This document shows positions 9,205-19,635 of a DNA stretch of 64,000 bases, piece after piece. The stretch is from positions 43,012,221 to 43,076,220 of the forward strand of contig CM019696.1 in the NCBI GenBank assembly GCA_009760885.1, given 5' to 3'. The notes under the pieces were generated by a model. The model was not told the DNA's origin. It did no database searches and worked only from the letters and a program-made list of their open reading frames with translations. The DNA is from Achatina immaculata. Taxonomy: Eukaryota > Mollusca > Gastropoda > Stylommatophora > Achatinidae. The translations under genes were made by a program, and so were the position numbers. The first letter of the stretch is position 1. The number at the start of each line of letters is the position of its first letter.

Positions 9205-10335
9205 ATGTAGTTTGTGAATCATATATTTCTGAATAGTTCCATATTATAGAATTAAAGCTTACAGATGCTCTTTGATTAACAAATCACAGGTTTTACAAAT
9301 ATTACACTATCACTAAATCTAGAGCAAGTCCGATGAAAATGTTCTCTGCATTATTTATTTAATTCTGACAAATAAGTTCAAGATGTATCGTCGACAGCAT
9401 CACATGGATTGAAACACTTAATTAATTTGTTCACAATATCAAACTCTATCATATTCTACATATAGCATTTCTCAAATTCACAATATTCTACACTTGATAC
9501 GAGAACATTTCCTATCTCAGTATTATATCAGTTGTGCTACACGTGGTCAACTGGTTTCTCGTCTAAAATCATTGTACTCGAAGTTTCAAGTGTCAATTCT
9601 TCTTAATCACTTGAACCACTTGAAAACCATCTTCCATCTAACACTACTTCTGATTTTATATCGTCTCGTCCTCTTTCTTCTCTTGTCTGTCTTCTGATTT
9701 CTTCTGACGGTCTTCCTCTGCCATCTCTCAATCGCAGTGTACTAACGAGCAAAGTCTACTTGCCTCTTCTCTGGACTTCTGTTCTTATCTCTCATCTGAT
9801 GGCTTCTCGGCTGTTCTGGTCGGACCTTCTTTATTCACTCTTGACTGTCCACGTGCATTGACCATCCTTCTTGCAATCAGGTCAGTCTCTACTTGCCGGA
9901 CCGACGGTGTTCTGACGATCTCCCCCCTTTGTCTCCTCTCTCTTCTACTTCCGTACTTCTTCCTCTTCTCTACTTCCGAACATCTTGGTTCTTCTTGGTT
10001 CTCTGCTGTCTCTCCTGTACTTCCGTGCTTCTTCTTTTTCTTGGTTCCCCCTTCACAGTCTCTCCGCTCCCCTTTTTAACTTCCAGTCTAGCTTGACGGA
10101 TTAACCAATAAGTATTTTGGCTCCTCCCTTCAGATGAACACTGGTTCCATTGAGCGTTCTCATTGTCTGTCATTCAACCTGTCCTGTGACTTATCTCTTG
10201 TAAGTCAATTGTCCATTAGGCCACGTTTCTAAATATTTAATTGGTAATCTGGTGAGCTGGTCACTCCTTTATTTAAAAACTGTGTGCAATCGCGCCCTAA
10301 AGCGTGTCAGTCTGTGTCAGTTTCGTCTATACAAT
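9205..10335 (+). repeat. Dispersed repeat family A, copy 1 (diverged)
   Basis: Matching blocks occur in the same order at 45640-46835 and 46836-48031: ATCATATATTTCT, a block with AAGTCCGATGAAA and GTTCTCT, TGACAAATAAG, CACTTGATA, ACGTGGTCAA, AAGTATTTTGGCTCC, GTAAGTCAATTGTCCA, and GGTCACTCCTTTATTTAAAA followed by GTGTGCAATCGCG. This copy is clearly older than the two near-identical ones. No coding domain is seen. The CTTTATTTAAAA could be a TATA-like promoter element, so an LTR or other terminal repeat is possible but unproven. Confidence 0.75.
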
Positions 10336-10384
10336 TGTTATTTCTTATCTTATATCTTAAATCCTTTCCGTGCCGTTAAACGTC

Positions 10385-11074
10385 ACATAGGGCTTGCAAG
10401 GTAGTTCGCCAAATTTTCTTGTCTTCGGCAAGTCTTTCAACTTCATCAAGGAATTTTATACCTATTAATTTGGCCTCTCAATAATGTCCTCTTCAGAGTT
10501 TCACGCGGTCTGTCTCTTTTTCTTCGGCCTGCTGTGTTCCACTTGATAGCTTGTTTTGGAATTCTCTGATCATTTCTTCTCATCAAGTGACCAACATATG
10601 TATGTCCATTTCCATCTCCTGATCACCCATGAGACTGGTTGTTGTTCAGTCATTCGTCTTATCTCTGCATTGTTCTTGAATTCGTTCCACTTGATGCCGA
10701 GTATTTTTCTTAAACATTTGTTTTCAAAAGAGTCTAATTTCTTGTCTATTTCTTTAGTTGTTTTCCAGCTTTCGCATGCATAAATGAGGGCGGATATTAC
10801 ATTTGAATTGAATAGTCTTAACTTGGATTTTGTGCTTATAACTTTTGAATGCAATATGTTCTCAAGATTCTTGAAGATCGATGCTGCTTTTGCAATTCTA
10901 ATTCTAACTTCCTTTCTGGTTTCACCATTCTGTTCTATGTAGCTGCCAAGATATGCAAATTGATTGACTTCTTCAATATCTGTCCCTTCTACATGTATTT
11001 TTCCATTTTGATTAAAGGGAATTTTCATTATTTTTGTTTTGTTCTTGTTAATTTCAAGTCCTATTTTGCTAGCC
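10385..11074 (-). pseudogene. RTE-like RT thumb and C-terminal region
   Basis: The open stretch 11100-10570 encodes the post-catalytic part of the RT: GLEINKNKTKIMKIPFN, a VNQFAYLGSYI motif, ISALIYACESWKTTKE (equivalent of YGCESWT in other RTE elements), CLRKILGIKWNEF, and MTEQQPVSWVIRRWKW. A frameshift then breaks the basic tail; remnants of it (WRTTLQALCDV) can be read down to about 10385. The same region in copy 2 is better preserved. Confidence 0.8.
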
Positions 11075-11440
11075 AGTGAAGACAGCATCATCATCATCAT
11101 CAGGTGCCGTGCCGACTGGCGTTGGCTATTATGCTTCTCCAGAGTACCCGATCCTTCATGCAGGCCATCAGTTCAGTTGGTGATCTCCTCTCACACCATC
11201 CCGTCAGACTGTCCAGTATCATTTCTCTTGGTCTTCCTCTTGATCTTCTTCCTTCTATTTTTCCTGTTGTTATAATATTTTTAATGCCCCCTCTTCTCAT
11301 TGCATGTCCTATGAAAGTACATTGTCTCTCTTTTATCTTTCTGACAAGGTTTTTTGTCTCTCCAGCTCTTCTCATACATTCTTCATTAGTTATTTTTGCT
11401 GTCCAGGGGATTCGCAAGACAGGCGAATGAGTGAAGACAG
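11075..11440 (-). mobile_element. Nested 3' LINE fragment with 11-bp target duplication
   Basis: The TSD AGTGAAGACAG is at 11075-11085 and 11430-11440. The undisturbed site can be read in RTE copy 2 near 42507-42518. The inserted 344 bp read on the minus strand as a LINE C-terminus (MRIPWTAKITNEECMRRAGE, QCTFIGHAMRR, GKIEGRRSRGRPREM, ending SRHGT and stop) followed by a (TGA)n tail, seen as CATCATCATCATCATC on the plus strand. The same 3' end occurs at 63899-64000. The encoded tail (11417-11100) is open throughout. Confidence 0.9.
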
Positions 11441-12364
11441 GCTACCTGTTTTTTCTTGCATGGAATTCACATTGTTACTGATAAGAGTTATGTCATCAGC
11501 AAAATCAAGATATTCTAGCTGGGTCCCATGTACCCAGTCAATACCTGTTTTATCTGTGCAGCATTTATTCATTATGAAGTCTATTATAATTCCAAAATGC
11601 AAAGAAGACGGTATACATCCTTGTTTCACACCTTTTTCAGTCTGGAACCATTCACTCATCCCTTCTTCTGTCTTGACTACACAAACATATCCGTTGTATA
11701 AGTCCTTAATGATGTTGACAATTTTAGATGGTATTCCATATAGACTTAAAATTCTTTACAATGACTCTCTGTGAATTCTATCAAATGCCTTTTTAAAGTC
11801 TATGAAGTTCAGTATTAGTGGTTTCTGCTTTTCAATATGTTCTTCAAGTATTATTCTTAGAGTAAAGTAAAAATTAACAGGCATAAAATCCCTTAATGTG
11901 GCTGAAAGACTCGCCGAAGGAAAAATTGGCGAACTACTTTTCGAGCCCTATGTGACGTTTAACGACACGGGAAGGATGTAAGATATAAGAAGATAAGAAA
12001 GAGCTGGTCGAGACAGCTTCTCCCTTTTCGAAATCCTGCTTGTTCTTCTCTCATTGTTGTATTCACTATATCTTTTAGTCTATTCAAAATGACCTTGCAA
12101 AATACTTTTGACACAACTGATATTAAGGTTATTCCTCTCCAATTGTTACAGTCAATAAGGTTGCCTTTTTTTTGGTATGTTAACAATGATTCCTTTTTTC
12201 CATTTAGAAGTGACCTTTTCTTCTTTCCAAATCGTATTAATCATTCTATGTAGTTGTGTCCTGTTGTCACTATTGATAGCTTTTAACATTTCAGGTGTTA
12301 TTTCATCTTCACCTGCAGCTTTGTTGTTATTCATTAAATTCACTGCTGTTTCATTTTCATGCAA
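11440..12364 (-). pseudogene. RTE-like reverse transcriptase, palm with intact FADD but broken frame
   Basis: RT motifs in minus-strand order: VNLMNNNKAAGEDEITPEML (12330s), an NWRGITLISVVSKVFCK block, REEQAGFRKGRSCLDQ (motif 2a), then after the nested 11868-11996 insertion FEFHRL-type motif A remnants, the EKGVKQGCIPSS motif B and YLDFADDITLIS motif C (11390-11659). The FADD aspartates are retained. The frame is broken several times, partly by the nested fragment, so no continuous protein is made. Confidence 0.8.
11868..11996 (+). mobile_element. Nested RTE 3'-end fragment, opposite orientation
   Basis: About 125 bp interrupts the RT between AGAGTAAAG and GCTGGTCGAG; in copy 2 those flanks are joined (AGAGTAAAGATCTGGTCGAG at 42944-42963). 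The insert is the reverse complement of the RTE family's own last coding codons plus tail (compare 41780-41900): CTGAAAGACTCGCCGAAGG, CCCTATGTGACGTTTAACG, then the AGATATAAGAAGATAAGA tail. A 5'-truncated copy of the same family has therefore jumped into this element. The target duplication is short and unclear (AAAG). Confidence 0.85.
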
Positions 12365-12426
12365 TGTAATTTCATCTAGGTTGACATTTAGTTGTGGGGC
12401 TTTTAAGTCGGTTCAAGGTTTAACAA

Positions 12427-12759
12427 TTAATAGTACCTGTTAGCCTCTTGTGTGTAATATAATGTTTTGCTGTCTCCTGTTTTTGCTGCTTTCTCTGCCT
12501 CTTTCGCCATATTGTCTATGTATTCTCTTTTATCCCTTCTAGCTGAACTTTTTATTTTCTTGTCTATTTCTTTGTATGTTGCTTTCACCAGATCTTTTCC
12601 AAGGTCTGTTTCTACATTCAACATGTCTAATTTGGCTGCTCGTCTTTCATGTATGTACTTCCATGTGTTTTCTGATATCCATGCTTTTCTATTTGTTTTT
12701 TTTTCAGTCCAGCACTTGCTTTTGCTGCTGTGATTATGGCTGTGCTGTAAGAATTCCAT
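12427..12759 (-). pseudogene. RTE-like linker between endonuclease and RT
   Basis: A 110-codon open stretch, rich in lysine and glutamate: KAWISENTWKYIHERRAAKL, KATYKEIDKKIKSSARRDKR, EYIDNMAKEAEKAAKTGDSK. This is the usual basic linker of RTE-type ORF2 (W-I/T-S-x-x-T-x-x-x-I-x-x-R-R motif). About 100 bp that follow it in copy 2 (43400-43500, containing RWAEHFQEILNRP) are deleted here. Confidence 0.75.
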
Positions 12760-13229
12760 AATTCATCTATACCTATCTCCTCTACTTCACTGGGTGTTGT
12801 GGAGTGATTGGCAAGTTCCTGATTGAAATTACTGTTGGTATTCTCTTCTTCTAGGCTGTGGCTGTTTATCTTTTTGTGTATTAATTTCTTGTGTTGGCTT
12901 TTAAGTTATAGTTTTATTTTCCCTATGCACAGGTTGTGATCACTGTTAACATCTCCACTCCTCTAAGCCCTTACATCTATCAGAGATGTTCTGTATTGCT
13001 TTCTAATACAAAAATGATCTATCTGGTTTCTAGTTCTATCATCTGGAGATATTCACGTTGTTTTATGTATATCTTTGTGTGAAAATATTGTGCTTCCATT
13101 GACCATGCCTTCCGTTAGACATATTTCAGTTAATCTTTCTCCGTTCTGATTAATCATGTCAATTCCTTCTTTCCCCATTACTTTTTCAACGTCGGTGTTA
13201 TCTTTCCCTAACCTACCATTGAAGTCCCC

Positions 13230-13813
13230 CATAGCAATTAGGATGTCATGTTTAGGGACTTTGTTGATGATTTGTTGTAGTTGATGATATTCACTTCATT
13301 CACCTCATCATCTGCATCGTTCGTGGGTGCATAACACTGTATTATTGACATTCTTCCGTATCTTAGGTTGTATCGTGCTCCTATTATACATCTGTTCACT
13401 GGTTCCCATTCTACAAGGCTCTTTACTGCTACATTTGACATAATAATACCTACCCCTTTTCGATGTTTACCGTCGTTTCTACGTGAATGTATTATTAACT
13501 TACCGTTTTCCGCCGATCTTTACCTGCTTCTGGCCATCGCATTTCACTGATGCCCAGTACGTCTAGATGGTATCTCTCCATTTCTTTGATGACCTGAGTA
13601 GTTTTTGTTGATGCTACCATCGTTCCTACATTCCAGAATCCAATCTTTGTCACATGTTTGGGGCCGACGAATGAGCTCTTCGGAGTTGGCATCCCTGATG
13701 CTCGGTTGGTTTCTGTGCGAGTTTCCGTAAAGATATCTTTTTCCCCATCTAGACTTGCCTCTAGATAGGTCCCAGGATAAGGTTGTTAGTCTTATGCCCA
13801 ACTCCCGGTACAT
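13230..13813 (-). pseudogene. RTE-like APE endonuclease, frameshifted
   Basis: Minus-strand motifs: VTKIGFWNVGTMVASTKTTQ, VIKEMERYHLDVLGISEMRW (13692-13500; the E in ISEMRW is a metal ligand) and, in another frame, NVAVKSLVEWEPVNRCIIGA then RMSIIQCYAPTNDADDEV (13441-13238). Further on (about 13225) a weak MGDFNG-like motif can be read. The order N-x-G-T/R-M, SE-RW, YAPT matches RTE-clade endonucleases. Frameshifts between 13500 and 13440 disable it. Confidence 0.8.
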
Positions 13814-13986
13814 GATATGTGACAGATCAAGCGGAATTCCGCCGATTTCTGCATGCCGGTGAGAGCGTTAAAGAAACGTCGGCCATCTTGCACGTCACAC
13901 TATGTCTTGCTGAGTAATAATTCTTTTTCGACATTGCGGGTTGAAGGTTTCAGTTTGTGATGTATCACGATGATAGTGCCATCAGT

Positions 13987-16900
13987 CTAAGGCATGTGGT
14001 GTCTATAAGGTACCATGCCATGTGAATTATGCAGAGATAACATATAGGCATGACTCAAGGCTGCAGGGCTAAATTGCAACAAATACTGCAGCTCCAGATT
14101 TCTTTGAGGATGTTGCATGGAACTTGTTTGTGTGTTGAAGTCTTCCAATGAGCTGTGCGACGGAGGAAGAATCCTGACGTTGTTGACGCTCGTATCAGCT
14201 CGTCTGACAGTCTGAGGCTAACGTGAGGGTAGGGGTGGAAACATTGCGCCATAGTCGGTGGTTTGCTGTGGATCATGTGGTGCAGATTTGGGGGTCCCTA
14301 TGGTTTTAGTGCTCGGAGTACAGCTGGCTTTAGGCTTTATGGGGGGGGGAGGGTTGGATGTGGGTATTGTTTATGGACATCCAACTGTACTACGTCTTTC
14401 TGTAGTGTACGTTCTGGAAACTTTAGATTTTCGGCAAGGATGCTGGTACCAAGTTTTGATGTATGTATGTGGTCCCTGTACATCCGTTTCTTCGGGGCAC
14501 CAGAGGCTGAGATGAAGAACACAGTGTGGTTTATGAAGACAATGTTGTTAACACGACAGTATGACTGAAGTGCCTTGTTGTTGATGTCTACCAGGCGGCG
14601 TCCAGGACCGGAGCAGGGTGGAATGATGGAAGATAGGAAGATGGCTGCAGTCGGATACTTTTCCTTGATGGCGGAAGTCAAAGCCTGCATGTCTTATGTT
14701 CTGGCCATTCATGCTGTCATTTATGCCAACATGTACGGAGATTTTCCTCACGCCCTGGTCTATATTAAAACTTCTCAGTGTTTGCATTATTTTCACAATA
14801 CCAGCTCCCGGCACTGCAACTACTGAGACAGTCTCTTCATCTGCTATGGACATCCGTTCACCATATCCGCCCTTTAGCAGAGAATCCCCACTTATTAAAT
14901 GTATTGCACTTTCCCTTATTTTGTGAATGGGAATTTGCTGCGTATTTCGTTCACGTTGTTTTTAATTAGATCGTGACTGGAGGTGGGATGCGTTGTTTGA
15001 CTGAGATGATTGTTGCGTCTTGTCTGTCTGCTGAGTATCTGATACAGAGCTTTGTTGTAGAGCGTCGAATCTCTTGATGATCTGGACCTCGATGAAGTAC
15101 TCATATTTTGTGTTAAGATGGTCTTGTTCACCTGATAAAGAGTCACTTACTTCACTCTGTTTTTATTATTCGTCTGGTGAAGTTTGTTTACACCGGCTGG
15201 TGACGATGGCTGAGCCTTCGGCTTCATGTTGAGATTAGTTTGACTAGCAGCCACTGACTGACTGTGGCTACCAGTTTCTGTCTGGTTGTTTTTCTGTAGT
15301 TTTCTGCTACTGCTGTGTTTTTCTGTAGTTTTCTGCTACTGCTGTGTTTTTCTGTAGTTTTCTGCTACTGCTGTGTTTTTCTGTAGTTTTCTGCTACTAC
15401 TGTGGTTTTTCTGTAGTTTTCTGCTACTACTGTGGTTTTTCTGTAGTTTTCTGCTACTGCTGTGTTTTTCTGTAGTTTTCTGCTACTGCTGTGTTTTTCT
15501 GTAGTTTTCTGCTACTACTGTGGTTTTTCTGTAGTTTTCTGCTACTACTGTGGTTTTTCTGTAGTTTTCTGCTACTGCTGTGGTTTTTCTGTAGTTTTCT
15601 GCTACTGCTGTGTTTTTCTGTAGTTTTCTGCTACCGCTGTGGTTTTTCTGTAGTTTTCTGCTACTGCTGTGTTTTTCTGTAGTTTTCTGCTACTACTGTG
15701 GTTTTTCTGTAGTTTTCTGCTACTGCTGTGTTTTTCTGTAGTTTTCTGCTACTACTGTGGTTTTTCTGTAGTTTTCTGCTACTGCTGTGGTTTTTCTGTA
15801 GTTTTCTGCTACTACTGTGGTTTTTCTGTAGTTTTCTGCTACTGCTGTGGTTTTTCTGTAGTTTTCTGCTACTACTGTGGTTTTTCTGTAGTTTTCTGCT
15901 ACTACTGTGGTTTTTCTGTAGTTTTCTGCTACTGCTGTGTTTTTCTGTAGTTTTCTGCTACTACTGTGGTTTTTCTGTAGTTTTCTGCTACTACTGTGGT
16001 TTTTCTGTAGTTTTCTGCTACTGCTGTGTTTTTCTGTAGTTTTCTGCTACTACTGTGGTTTTTCTGTAGTTTTCTGCTACTACTGTGGTTTTTCTGTAGT
16101 TTTCTGCTACTGCTGTGTTTTTCTGTAGTTTTCTACTACTGCGGTTTTCGCTGTTCGTTGATTGAATGAGCAGCTTCAGCTTGGTATTTTCTTCTCTCAG
16201 CTGTTCAGCCTCTTTTTTGATATTGTCATTCTCCTCACTGAGTGACTTTACAACTTCCGACTTCATGTCACTGATGAGTATTTTCACGAAGTCTTTAATA
16301 GCTTCTGTGAAGTCATGGCCACAGAGACAAGTAAGTGATTTTGTATCTGTACCAACAGCTTGATGAGAACCGACAGTCTCACTAAGTCTACTAACATTAC
16401 TCTGCAAAGATTTTTCAGAGCTTTGCTCCGTTATTATATCAGTTTCGTTAGAACTGTTAGCGGGGTTGTCTTTATGAGTGAAGGTGTCTCAAGACAGTGG
16501 AGCTTTCTCAGTAGAAGTTGTTGCTCCTTGTTCTTCAGCAGTATCTGGGATTATTGGTTCTTCTGCAACAAGTGTAGATAGTGATTCATGTTTGCTGGAA
16601 GTTTCTTTGTTGGTGATAATAACAACGTTTTCTGCCAGACTGTGATAATAACAACGTTTTCTGCCAGACTCTTCTGCTGTCATGATTTCTATTCTATCGC
16701 CGACTATGTCACTAGACTTCTTTGCAGAACTTACAAAACTTTCAGCCATGTTTGTAATTGCTGTGTTTAATTCATCTGGGTTATCTGCTTGAGGGAGCTG
16801 ACTGGCCATCACTTCCTTGACTGTGTTTATGTTTCCTTCTTGCAGCTCCATAAACTGTTTTGTTAGCCAGGATTCAATGGCCTTGGCGTCACTTTATACC

Positions 16901-16995
16901 ATCACTTTGTTCTTGGTGTGGTAAAGATGAACTGTGAGGACTGGTGTTTTTATGATGTCCTCAACATTAGCGCCTAGCTTGTCATACCTCTCCTC
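13987..16995 (-). pseudogene. Coiled-coil + minisatellite + SGNH esterase protein (LINE ORF1-like), copy 1
   Basis: Minus strand, about 1000 codons with stops and frameshifts. N-terminal (16995-16860): YDKLGANVEDIIKT, TVHLYHTKNKVMV, stop, SDAKAIESWLTKQF. Then 16851-16489 (MELQEGNINTVKEVMASQ) and, past a TGA, 16485-16140 with a coiled coil (KKEAEQLREENTKLKLLIQ). Next comes a 29/30-bp coding repeat (VAENYRKTT) to 15290, a Ser/Thr/Gln-rich spacer, and an SGNH domain (14895-14340): ISGDSLLKGG (block I serine), HVGINDSMNGQNI (block III GxND) and YRDHIHTSKLGTS (block V D-x-x-H). SGNH esterases with coiled coils occur in ORF1 of CR1-like LINEs; by that analogy I infer a retroelement ORF1. It abuts the RTE ORF2 on the same strand, but the link is unproven. 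Copy 2 lies at 56756-57830. Confidence 0.75.
15285..16137. repeat. 29/30-bp coding minisatellite, about 28 copies, inside the SGNH pseudogene
   Basis: The plus-strand unit is TTTTTCTGTAGTTTTCTGCT plus ACTACTGTGG (30 bp) or ACTGCTGTG (29 bp). On the minus strand the 30-bp form encodes V-A-E-N-Y-R-K-T-T in frame. Each 29-bp form shifts the frame by one, so the three frames (VAENYRKTT, SSRKLQKN and a third) alternate. The mix of the two unit lengths explains the overlapping plus-strand frames FCSFLLLLW, which are artefacts. Confidence 0.9.
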
Positions 16996-17084
16996 TCTCT
17001 CTCTGCTTGATAGCCCTTCCTAAGGGCTTGCCTCAGGGACTCGTATTGAAGTGTGTTGTGACATGTCACAACAACACATTGTCC

Positions 17085-17560
17085 CTCGTTGATGCTGTGA
17101 TATGAGTAGCCCTGACCGACAGACCACTGGCTACTTCACTTAATCCTTTCCATCACCTTTTCCGCGACGGTGCCGCACGGCAACCCTAGTCGCATTTTTC
17201 TTCATTGGCCGGGAGGAGTTTCACTCCACGCACGGCAGCTGAAGAATCTTGCCAACAGCGGGTTTGAAATCAGAGTTTTATCTTCTCCTAGATGAGCTAC
17301 CAACCAAGACTAACTGGTCTTATCTACCCGAAGCGTCTGGTTTTCAGGCGCCAGATATTCGCCTTTCGCCCCTTCTCCTGTCAGTTTAAACAGTTCCGCC
17401 ACGAGAAGACCAGGAGCTGGACTTGGACTGTCAGAGGCTATTTGAGACGTACACCTTGCTATAAATGACAGCATGAGTGGCCAGAACATCAGACGTTCCG
17501 ACATGCACTTATCTCCCACCCCACCTCTGGCTATTACAATGCTAAGAACCAGTATGCGTT
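17085..17560 (+). mobile_element. Dispersed repeat family R, partial copy
   Basis: Contains CACTTAATCCTTTCCATCAC, GGTGCCGCACGGCAACCCTA, TTCATTGGCCGGGAGGAGTT and the downstream block TCAGGCGCCAGATATTCGCC, TCAGTTTAAACAG and GAGACGTAC, as in 34265-34810. At 17470-17510 it also carries ATAAATGACAGCATGAGTGG, which encodes INDSMSGQNIRRSDMH, a short match to SGNH block III of the neighbouring pseudogene. A second, identical copy is at 18856-19331. Confidence 0.75.
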
Positions 17561-17864
17561 TAAAATCTTATCTTAATGAGCAAGGCATTACACACTTAAC
17601 ACTGAACGCTTCTCACGATACATAGTTACACAACTCCACATCCGAAAACTTACATATATCGACTTGTACAAACATGAGGCGCCCTGAGCAAGTACCTGAG
17701 TTCATAGTTAAACAATCCATTTATCCAACGTCTCCTTATACATGAAAACTGCAGTAATCACATCCAGATATACCATGACCCCACCCCCCGGAACAACGTG
17801 TGGTGCCCCGCCAAAGGCCCCGGAACACACTGCTCTCAGCAACACATTACTTCCACCTGACAAA

Positions 17865-18005
17865 CACAAACCTCCACCTGACAAACACAAAACTCCACCT
17901 GACAAATACAAACCTCCACCTGACAAACACAAACCTCCACCTGACAAACACAAACCTCCACCTGACATACACAAACCTCCACTTGACAAACACAAACCTC
18001 CCATC
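17865..18005. repeat. 21-bp tandem array, about 7 copies
   Basis: The unit CCTCCACCTGACAAACACAA(A) is 21 bp, or seven codons, and reads PPPDKHK on the plus strand and LSGGGLC on the minus strand. Both strands are therefore open (17742-18092 plus, 18079-17708 minus). No start context, signal peptide or domain supports a real protein; the plus-strand frame is a low-probability candidate only. Confidence 0.85.
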
Positions 18006-18229
18006 GGACGCTTGACCTTGACTCCCGAATCGGCCGCTTTCTGGAAAACTAAACGAAGCTCCCCTCTTATCAAGGTCATCGAACTACAATAACATACACA
18101 TGAAAGTCATCGAAATAAACACAAACATCAAGGTCACCGATCAGAAAAAACGCACAATCAAGATCAAGAAAGTACTATATTAATACTTGAAAATCTGTTC
18201 AATCAGTTATGTGTTAATCTATGTTCATA

Positions 18230-18318
18230 ATTTGTTTAATCAGTAATGAGTCTATGTTCACAGTCTGTTCAGTCAGTTATGGGTTAACCTATGTTCACAA
18301 TCTGTTCAGTCAGTTATG
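18230..18318. repeat. 37-bp array, short left part
   Basis: Two units of TCTGTTCAGTCAGTTATGGG followed by TTAACCTATGTTCACAA, cut by the 1,771-bp duplication junction. Confidence 0.8.
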
Positions 18319-18770
18319 GGATTATTGGTTCTTCTGCAACAAGTGTAGATAGTGATTCATGTTTGCTGGAAGTTTCTTTGTTGGTGATAATAACAACGTT
18401 TTCTGCCAGACTGTGATAATAACAACGTTTTCTGCCAGACTCTTCTGCTGTCATGATTTCTATTCTATCGCCGACTATGTCACTAGACTTCTTTGCAGAA
18501 CTTACAAAACTTTCAGCCATGTTTGTAATTGCTGTGTTTAATTCATCTGGGTTATCTGCTTGAGGGAGCTGACTGGCCATCACTTCCTTGACTGTGTTTA
18601 TGTTTCCTTCTTGCAGCTCCATAAACTGTTTTGTTAGCCAGGATTCAATGGCCTTGGCGTCACTTTATACCATCACTTTGTTCTTGGTGTGGTAAAGATG
18701 AACTGTGAGGACTGGTGTTTTTATGATGTCCTCAACATTAGCGCCTAGCTTGTCATACCTCTCCTCTCTC
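18314..18770 (-). pseudogene. N-terminal part of the SGNH/coiled-coil protein, duplicated fragment
   Basis: Repeats the N-terminal region of 16995-16548 on the minus strand: TVHLYHTKNKVMV, the same TAA stop, then MELQEGNINTVKEVMASQ to VAEEPIIP, where the duplication breakpoint cuts it. The coiled coil, minisatellite and SGNH domain are missing, so it is only a by-product of the tandem duplication. Confidence 0.85.
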
Positions 18771-18855
18771 TCTCTGCTTGATAGCCCTTCCTAAGGGCTT
18801 GCCTCAGGGACTCGTATTGAAGTGTGTTGTGACATGTCACAACAACACATTGTCC

Positions 18856-19331
18856 CTCGTTGATGCTGTGATATGAGTAGCCCTGACCGACAGACCACTG
18901 GCTACTTCACTTAATCCTTTCCATCACCTTTTCCGCGACGGTGCCGCACGGCAACCCTAGTCGCATTTTTCTTCATTGGCCGGGAGGAGTTTCACTCCAC
19001 GCACGGCAGCTGAAGAATCTTGCCAACAGCGGGTTTGAAATCAGAGTTTTATCTTCTCCTAGATGAGCTACCAACCAAGACTAACTGGTCTTATCTACCC
19101 GAAGCGTCTGGTTTTCAGGCGCCAGATATTCGCCTTTCGCCCCTTCTCCTGTCAGTTTAAACAGTTCCGCCACGAGAAGACCAGGAGCTGGACTTGGACT
19201 GTCAGAGGCTATTTGAGACGTACACCTTGCTATAAATGACAGCATGAGTGGCCAGAACATCAGACGTTCCGACATGCACTTATCTCCCACCCCACCTCTG
19301 GCTATTACAATGCTAAGAACCAGTATGCGTT
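18856..19331 (+). mobile_element. Dispersed repeat family R, partial copy (duplicate)
   Basis: Part of the second 1,771-bp unit; same content as 17085-17560. Confidence 0.75.
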
Positions 19332-19635
19332 TAAAATCTTATCTTAATGAGCAAGGCATTACACACTTAACACTGAACGCTTCTCACGATACATAGTTAC
19401 ACAACTCCACATCCGAAAACTTACATATATCGACTTGTACAAACATGAGGCGCCCTGAGCAAGTACCTGAGTTCATAGTTAAACAATCCATTTATCCAAC
19501 GTCTCCTTATACATGAAAACTGCAGTAATCACATCCAGATATACCATGACCCCACCCCCCGGAACAACGTGTGGTGCCCCGCCAAAGGCCCCGGAACACA
19601 CTGCTCTCAGCAACACATTACTTCCACCTGACAAA

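Larger units (their letters stand above)
10340..13860 (-). mobile_element. RTE-like LINE, copy 1, nearly full ORF2, with two nested insertions
   Basis: On the minus strand it encodes an APE-type endonuclease (about 13813-13230), linker (12760-12430), reverse transcriptase (12364-11440), thumb and C-terminal region (11074-10560) and tail (10560-10385), ending in short TATATCTTA-type repeats. The plus-strand text shows the tail as TTCTTATCTTATATCTTAAA. Copy 2 at 41782-43659 aligns with it. Relative to copy 2, this copy has extra DNA at 11086-11429 and 11868-11996 and lacks about 100 bp near 12415. The 3' end abuts family A. Many frameshifts make it a pseudogene. Confidence 0.85.
16548..18318. 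repeat. 1,771-bp tandem duplication, first copy
   Basis: Everything here recurs 1,771 bp downstream, with identical translations at 16588/18359, 17310/19081, 17708/19479 and 17742/19513. The unit holds the N-terminal part of the SGNH pseudogene, a repeat R segment, a 21-bp array and the start of a 37-bp array. The junction reads TTATGGGATTATTGG; TGGG is present at both original ends, so 4 bp of microhomology mark the breakpoint. Confidence 0.95.

Noticed and set aside
12177..12761. Plus-strand frames of 60-90 codons
   Set aside because: Shadows of the RTE linker and RT on the minus strand.
17742..18092. A 116-codon Pro/Lys/His-rich frame as a possible secreted repeat protein
   Set aside because: The core is a 21-bp array open on both strands, and the flanks have no domain. 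It is kept only as a repeat, not as a gene.
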